Origin: Sphingomonas baiyangensis
Lineage (GTDB): Bacteria; Pseudomonadota; Alphaproteobacteria; Sphingomonadales; Sphingomonadaceae
Length of the DNA stretch: 42,500 nucleotides
Direction: 5' to 3'
Assembly (NCBI RefSeq): GCF_005144715.1
Contig: NZ_SWKR01000002.1
Location: forward strand, 2,314,168 to 2,356,667
The notes under the pieces are model-generated. The model had not been told where the DNA came from. It ran no database searches and saw only the letters and a program-made list of their open reading frames with translations. Position 1 is the first letter of the stretch. Every line of letters begins with the position of its first letter. A program made the position numbers and the translations under genes. Below are positions 34,907 through 42,500 of this stretch, piece by piece.

Positions 34907-37900
34907 TTAGCCCCCCACCCCGTCCGGCCCCACCCCGTCCAACCAAGCCTCGACCTTGGCCGCGAACTCGGTCTCGATCGTCCATACGTCGGTGAATTCG
35001 GCGAAGGCCCAGCGGCCGAGCGTGCCGAGCGCGTTGACGCCGGGGACCCAATAGGTCTGCATCGTCGCGGCCTTGTCCTTGGCGTCCTCGCCGCGATAGC
35101 CCTTGGTTTCGATGACGAGGTTGAGGGGGTCGTCCTCCCCACGGCCATCGTCGACGCGGACGATGAAGTCGGGGCGATAGCGCCGGACCTCGCCCCCGCA
35201 GTGATAGGGGACCTCGAACCCCAGATTATGGTTCTTGACCCAGGCGCGGACGCGCGGATGGCGGTCGAGCACACGGCACATCTCGCCCTCCCACCCGCTG
35301 TCGAGCACCGCGTGGCTGACATGGCACCGCTCGCCGGTTTCATAGACCTCGCGGCTCGTGCTGAAGCCGACACCGCGCGTGCTCCCCTCGCGGCTATAGG
35401 GTCGAGCATCGCGATCACGCGCCCCTCGCCCCCTTGCGCGCGGGTGATCGCGGCCATGATCCGGTCGGCCACCCAGTCGGCGACGTGGTAGTAGAGGAGC
35501 TGCGCGGTCTGCGCCCCGCCCTTGACGACCAGATGCTCGGCCATCCAGCGGCGCACGATCGGCTTCATCTGAAGGATGAGGCCGGCATTGGGCCGCTCGA
35601 CATCGGCGGTCATGCGCCGGCGCACGATCCATTCGGCCAGGCGAAGCTGGATCGTCGCCATCCGCACGTCGGTCAGATGGTCGAGCGTCAGGTTCGCTTC
35701 CTCGCCGATGATGCCGGCGTTGACCGTGCTCGTCGCGCCGACGATGTCGGGCGTGAGCTCGAGCGTGCTGTCGGGGGTGAAGTCGGCGGTGATCCGCGCC
35801 TGCCCCAGCTCGGTGCGATAGCCCTCGACCCGGGGGAAGCGGATTTCGCTTCCGTCGCGCGCGGGGCTAATCGCGTGGACGCGGACCATCTTCTGCGGCG
35901 GCTTGGGCGGCGCGACGACGGGCTGCGCGGTGAAGTCGAACGGGATGCCCAGCACGTCGGCATATTCGACCGCGAACCGGCCATCGGCCTGGAGCTGGTA
36001 GGATTGGCGGCGAAGCGCGCGGCCGATCACCTGCTCGCACAACAACTGGGTCCCGAATGCGCGGACGCCCAGCACGTGGGTGACGGTGTTGGCATCCCAC
36101 CCCTCGGTCAGCATCGATACCGAGACGACGCAGCGAATATGCTCGCCAAGCGCGCCCTTGCGCCCGACGGTGTTCATCACCTCGCGCAGGATCGCGGCAT
36201 CGTCGATCCGGTTGGCGGCGGCGCGGTCGCCGGTGCGCTGGATCAGCTCGTCCTTGAACCGCGCGATCTCGGGCGCGGCAGCCGCGCGGAATTCGGGCGA
36301 AATCGCCTCGCCGCTTTCGAGCTGGAGGCTATCGATCAGCAGCGTACGCATCTGCGGCAGGGCCGCGCCGTCAGGGTCGAAATTTCGGAACAGCGGGCAT
36401 TTGCCCTTCATCGGCGTCACGGTGCCGTCGGGATCGACGACCTCGTACCCGGCGATGTAATCATGGACCAGCTTCGAGGTCGCGGTGTTGTTGCACACCA
36501 CGATGAACACCGGATCGACGCCGATCCCCGCTTCTACCCAAAGGGCGCGGGTCTTCTCGTAATGGCCGTAAAGCGCGTCGATCGCGCTCAGAAGCTCGTT
36601 GGGCAGCTTCTGCGGATCGAGGCCTTTCGCGGCGCCGCGCCCCTTCTTGGGCAGCGCCCTGCCCACATGGTCCCACAGATTGCGGAACATCGGCGTGTCG
36701 CCGCCGGGCAGGTTGTCCATGATCGGCACGCGCGGCAGCTTGACGATGCCGCACTCGATCGCGTCCATCAGGCTGAAGTCGCTCATCACCCAACCGAACA
36801 GCGATCCCTCGCGATAGCCCGACCCGCGCAAGAAGAAGGGCGTGGCCGACAGGTCATAGACCATGCCGACGCCCAGCTCGCGCTTCACCGCCTCCAGCCC
36901 CGAGATCCATAGGCGCGCCGCCTCGTTCGCTTCCTTCGCCTCGGCGAGCTCGTCGCCCTTCAGCGCTTCGCCCGGCAGCGGCGGGCGCTCGCGATAGCAA
37001 TGATACGCCTCGTCGTTGAGGACGACGATGTTCTTAAGGCCCATCAGCTCGCCAGCGACGCGGCGGATCATCGCGCCGTCGCTCTCGGGCCGCGGCCTGG
37101 TCGCGAGCGCCGCCTGCTGCACCTTGTTGAGCGGCACCTCGTCCTTCTTCTTGAAGGCGTGGTAATTGGTGATGACGATTTTGGCCTTGCCGAGGTCGGT
37201 GGCCATGTCCTCGGGCACGATCTCGCGGCTGCGATAATAGCTGTCGGGATCGCCGGGCTGGAGGACGCGCAGCCGGTCCTTGATGGTGATGCCTGGCGCA
37301 ACGATCAGGAAACCGCGGCTGAACCGCTTGGCATTGGGATGGCGGACGGCGTTCAGCGCCTGCCAGGCTATCAGCATCGCCATCACTGTCGTCTTGCCCG
37401 CGCCCGTCGCCAGCTTGAGCGCAAGCCGCAGCAATTCGGGATTGGAGGCCGCGTTCGCCGCCTCCAGATGCGCCCAGAAACGGCGGCCCTGTGCCGAACT
37501 GCGCGGTGCCACCTCGGTCATCCAGATCACCGTCTCGACCGCCTCGACCTGGCAGAAGAAGGGACGCTGGTTCGCGAAGTTGTGCGTCCGCCAGTGGCGA
37601 AGTAATCGCGCGGTGGTTGGGGTCACCTGCCACTGGCTCTCGGGCAGCGTGCGCCAGCTGTCGACGGCGGAGCTGATGCCGTTGATCGTCTCGGTCGGGT
37701 CGTACACGTCGCCGCCGGCGTCGGCGTACAGATCCTCTATCGCCGCGGCCTTGCCCGTCTTCTTCTTGGGCTTGGGGATCGGCGTGGTCAGATCGCTACG
37801 CCGCCGTCCGGGCAGGATGGTGCCGGTCGGCTGCCCGTTCGCGTCGAGCGCCCAATGGCGCGTCGGCGCGTCATAGGGCGTGTTGAGGATCGGAGACTGG

Positions 37901-37917
37901 AAGAAAGCGTCGCTCAC
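34907..37917 (-). pseudogene. type III-like restriction subunit (Res), frameshifted before the nuclease domain
   Basis: The N-terminus SDAFFQSPILNTPYDAPTRHW resembles the BPTD_3080-type restriction subunit family. Superfamily 2 helicase motifs: Walker A ATGAGKT (170-176), VLNDEAYHCY (DEAD-type), LSATPF, QVIGRALRR. After about residue 839 a C is missing (GGG at 35399-35401 on plus; four needed), so the frame continues as Arg/Ser-rich nonsense to 34864. The original frame holds the PD-ExK nuclease core (YRPDFIV ... LVIETKGY) and stops at 34907. The start is a GTG (37917) overlapping the WYL stop (GTGA). As it stands the product lacks the nuclease. Confidence 0.82.
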
Positions 37918-39002
37918 GAAAGGCTCCGATGCCCTTCGCGGGCGATGTGCGGGGTAAGGGAATCGGGGCTGCTGGCCGATCGGTCAGGGTAATCACTCGT
38001 CGGCGCTTCATCCGACAGAATCGGACGCAGCGCCGCGGCGGCGGCCGCCAGCCTCTCGCGCATCACGTCCCGCAGTGCCTCGGGCGCTTCGATCGTCACG
38101 TCGCCGCCCCAGGTGAAAAGGTGCTCGGCGATCTCGCGCAGGCCCCCGGCGCGGAAGCGGACGATGAAGGCGTCGCCGTCTGCCTCGATGACCTGCGCGG
38201 GGTGGAAGCGCCACGCGCGCGCCTGAGCCGCGCTGGCGGGGGCAACGCGCAGGACGATGTCGTGATCGGCCTCTCGCCAGATGCCGAAGCTCTGCTGCTG
38301 CCAGGCGTCGAGGTCCCAGTCGTCCGGCGGGCAGCCGACAGCCTCCCCGGCGCGCACGTTGGTCATGCGGTCGAGGCGGAAGGGCACTGGCGGGCGGTCG
38401 TGCGCGGGCAGCTTGCCGACGACATAGGTGACCGGGCCATGGATCAGGCCGTAAACGACGATGCGGCGCCAGGCGGGTTCGCTCGCCCCATCGGCGCGAT
38501 AGTCGAATTCGAGACACTGGGCGGTCAGGATCGCCTGCTGCACCTGCGCCAGTGCTTCCGGATTGGCGGGAGCGAGCGGCCCGGCGACGATCCGCGTGCG
38601 CTGGAGCCGGACGAGCGCGTCGAGATCGGGCTCGATCCGGCGCTTCTCGCGGTCGTCGAGCGCACCCTTCACCTTTTGGAGGAGGCTGGCGAGCAGCGTG
38701 GCGCGCGACGCCTGCTCGGCGGTGCGTGCCTCGACCTCGGCCTGGAGCGCGGCGACTTCGGTCGCGCTCGGCCGGGTATAGGCGCGGCGCAGCGCACCGG
38801 CGATGCGGAACCGCTTGTGGCGGTCGTCCGTCCGCTCCTCAAGGTCGAAGTTCGCCGCGATCACATCGCGCATCCGCTCGGCCGTGCGGCGATTGACGCC
38901 GAGCGCCGCCGCCATCTCGTCCAGCGTCAGCCCCTCAACCGCATCGGCGAGCAGATGGACGAGGGCCAGCATCCGGCTCATCTTGCCCATGCGATCGCTC
39001 AC
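37914..39002 (-). CDS. WYL-domain transcriptional regulator
   Basis: 362 residues from the GTG at 39002, preceded by GAGGAG 6 nt upstream; upstream GTG 39050 and ATG 39041 lack such a site. An N-terminal winged HTH (MLALVHLLADAVEGLTLDEMAAALGVNRRTAERMRDVI) is followed by a helical linker and a WYL domain (LEFDYRADGASEPAWRRIVVYGLIHGPVTYVVGKLP, then FRLDRMTNV) plus a WCX-like C-terminal part. WYL regulators commonly control defence loci. It is first in the R-M operon and its stop overlaps the res start, so it may autoregulate the whole operon. Confidence 0.87.
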   Translation of the reverse strand: MSDRMGKMSRMLALVHLLADAVEGLTLDEMAAALGVNRRTAERMRDVIAANFDLEERTDDRHKRFRIAGALRRAYTRPSATEVAALQAEVEARTAEQASRATLLASLLQKVKGALDDREKRRIEPDLDALVRLQRTRIVAGPLAPANPEALAQVQQAILTAQCLEFDYRADGASEPAWRRIVVYGLIHGPVTYVVGKLPAHDRPPVPFRLDRMTNVRAGEAVGCPPDDWDLDAWQQQSFGIWREADHDIVLRVAPASAAQARAWRFHPAQVIEADGDAFIVRFRAGGLREIAEHLFTWGGDVTIEAPEALRDVMRERLAAAAAALRPILSDEAPTSDYPDRSASSPDSLTPHIAREGHRSLS

Positions 39003-39261
39003 GCGCAGCTCCTCCTGATCAGCCACGCCCCCGCGACCCATCCCTTTCACAGCATCGCTAGCGGCGAAGCATCGGTAAAGGCCCGAAATTCAGTCCGCTT
39101 CTGTATGTTCGCCGCCCCCGCCCAACCCGGCTCGCGCGCGGCCGGGCTTCCGGGACCAACCGGGATAGGATGTGGTGCGTCAGGCGTGTCAGATCGCTGA
39201 TCGAGCGCCAGCATCTCGGGCAATCGGCAATTCCCAACACAGGCCGCGCAGGCGATCGGCG

Positions 39262-39708
39262 AGGCCCAACGTCATCGACGACTACAGCCGGGAATGCCTG
39301 GCATGCAACGTCGACACCTCGCTGTCAGGGCGGCGTGTCAAGCGTGAGCGCGTCTCCATCGCCGCGCGTCGCGGGCTGCCGTGCATGGTCGTCAGTGACA
39401 ACGGAACCGAACGGACCGGTCACGCAGTGCTCGCCTAGCGCCAGGACATCGGCGTCGAGTGGGGGCATTACATTGCGCCGGGTAAGCCGCAGCAGAACGC
39501 CTTCGTCGAATCGTTCAGTGGTCACTTGCGCGACGAATGTCTGAACGAGCATCTGTTCCCCTCGCTGGCTTCGGCGAGACGGATCATCGAGGCATGGCGG
39601 ACGGACTACAATACCGTCCGTCTGCACCGCAGCCTCGGCGAGAGGGCGCCCGCTGAGTTTACCAACCGCTCCCGCCAGGGGCATATGAACACCGAAGTTA
39701 AGTTATGA
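39262..39708 (+). pseudogene. remnant of an IS3-family transposase (OrfB C-terminal part)
   Basis: One reading frame carries the DDE core: first Asp in VIDDYSREC, second in VVSDNGTE, Glu in NAFVESF, then [12 protein letters not shown] and [17 protein letters not shown] at 39436-39438 falls where related transposases have Trp (between VLA and RQDIGVEW). The N-terminal part and OrfA are missing and no terminal inverted repeats are seen. The element is dead and marks the boundary between the island and the rRNA operon. Bases 39060-39261 show nothing I can name. Confidence 0.78.
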
Positions 39709-39784
39709 GCGGCCTGAAAACGGGGAGCAGGTTGTTTATCAACGTCGCGGCGTTCGGTGATTAGTGCCAGGCGCAGAATGCTCA

Positions 39785-39814
39785 AAAGCCCCAGTCCTGC
39801 GGAACTGGGGCTTT
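39785..39814 (-). terminator. intrinsic terminator of the rRNA operon
   Basis: An 11-bp stem (AAAGCCCCAGT/ACTGGGGCTTT, 39785-39795 with 39804-39814) and an 8-nt loop, followed on the minus strand by TTTTGAGC. It lies 15 bases after the tRNA-fMet 3' end. Confidence 0.85.
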
Positions 39815-39828
39815 AAGAATTATACCGG

Positions 39829-39905
<77 letters not shown>

Positions 39906-39972
39906 CCAAGGTAATGGGACCGCGGATGGCCCCGACATGTGAATGGGTTTTCTCGAACGACACCGCCTGCAA

Positions 39973-40090
39973 TGCCTGGCGACGACCTACTCTTCCAGCG
40001 CTTGAGCGTTAGTACCATCGGCGCAGTCCGGTTTCACGGCCGAGTTCGGGATGGGATCGGGTGGGTCACAGACGCTATAGCCACCAAGCA
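39973..40090 (-). rRNA. rrf: 5S ribosomal RNA
   Basis: About 118 nt on the minus strand, from TGCTTGGTGGCTATAGCG to CGTCGCCAGGCA; the ends pair (TGCTTGG with CCAGGCA). The internal CCCGATCCCATCCCGAACTC is the conserved 5S core. Ends are set from the terminal helix and may be off by a few bases. Confidence 0.93.
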
Positions 40091-40207
40091 ATGGAGGCGG
40101 TGTTGTTCGGGTTTTCAAATCGTTGCCGTGCACAAAGGATGTGATCTCATCCAGCAAGACAGCCAGCGCTGTCGTTGATGGTGGGACTCTTCAAGCGCGA
40201 AAAGAGC

Positions 40208-42500
<2,293 letters not shown>

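Noticed and set aside
39938..40178. Open frame across tRNA-fMet/5S
   Set aside because: It overlaps the 5S rRNA; no protein evidence.

Overview
The window comes from a high-GC alphaproteobacterium, most likely a sphingomonad (Sphingomonas or a close relative). The clues are the GC-rich coding, the 5S-tRNA-fMet end of the rRNA operon, a large TonB-dependent receptor in a sugar locus, and a small membrane protein beginning VSYFSRFSPFRAIRDL next to tonB. No taxonomic search was possible, so this is inference from gene content.

Left part (1-6900), housekeeping. A riboflavin operon on the minus strand runs ribD-ribE-ribBX-ribH. The ribBX fusion has a GTP cyclohydrolase II-like half without zinc cysteines. 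Upstream are a set of perfect hairpins, a small membrane protein, tonB, gltX (glutamyl-tRNA synthetase) and, divergently, prs (PRPP synthetase).

Middle part (6939-25768), a galactoside-catabolism locus. It holds a sugar dehydrogenase (SDR), D-galactonate dehydratase (dgoD), an AraFGH-like sugar ABC importer, an SMP-30 lactonase, a FadR-type GntR regulator, aldose 1-epimerase, a TonB-dependent receptor, a secreted GH36 alpha-galactosidase, KDGal kinase (dgoK) and KDPGal aldolase (dgoA). Together these form a complete De Ley-Doudoroff route: oligosaccharide uptake, hydrolysis to galactose, oxidation to galactonolactone, galactonate, KDGal, KDPGal, then pyruvate and glyceraldehyde-3-phosphate. 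An AT-rich motif, TAAGTATGATATAA or a close variant, occurs four times, always in the divergent intergenic regions of this locus. It is the probable operator of the GntR protein. The fourth copy ties in a divergent pair with no obvious sugar role: a degenerate M24 peptidase-fold protein and a secreted penicillin-acylase-type Ntn hydrolase.

Next (25773-27743) come a cnoX-like thioredoxin, a Lon-substrate-binding-domain protein and a Trm112 protein in one overlapping operon, then tRNA-Gly(GCC).

Right part (27744-39710), a defence island between tRNA-Gly and a decayed IS3-type transposase. One tightly coupled minus-strand operon encodes a WYL regulator, a type III-like Res subunit, a two-TM membrane protein, a DNA-adenine methyltransferase (Mod), a 141-residue unknown and a UvrD-type helicase with a RelE/ParE-like N-terminus. 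Both R-M subunits are broken by indels: Mod at an 8-C tract just after its ATG, at a heptanucleotide repeat and at a G5 run; Res in a short C run just before its PD-ExK nuclease domain. The neighbouring genes are intact. Either the system is phase-variable or decaying, or the homopolymers carry assembly errors.

The right end (39785-42500) is the 3' end of an rRNA operon on the minus strand: 23S (partial), 5S, tRNA-fMet and a strong intrinsic terminator.
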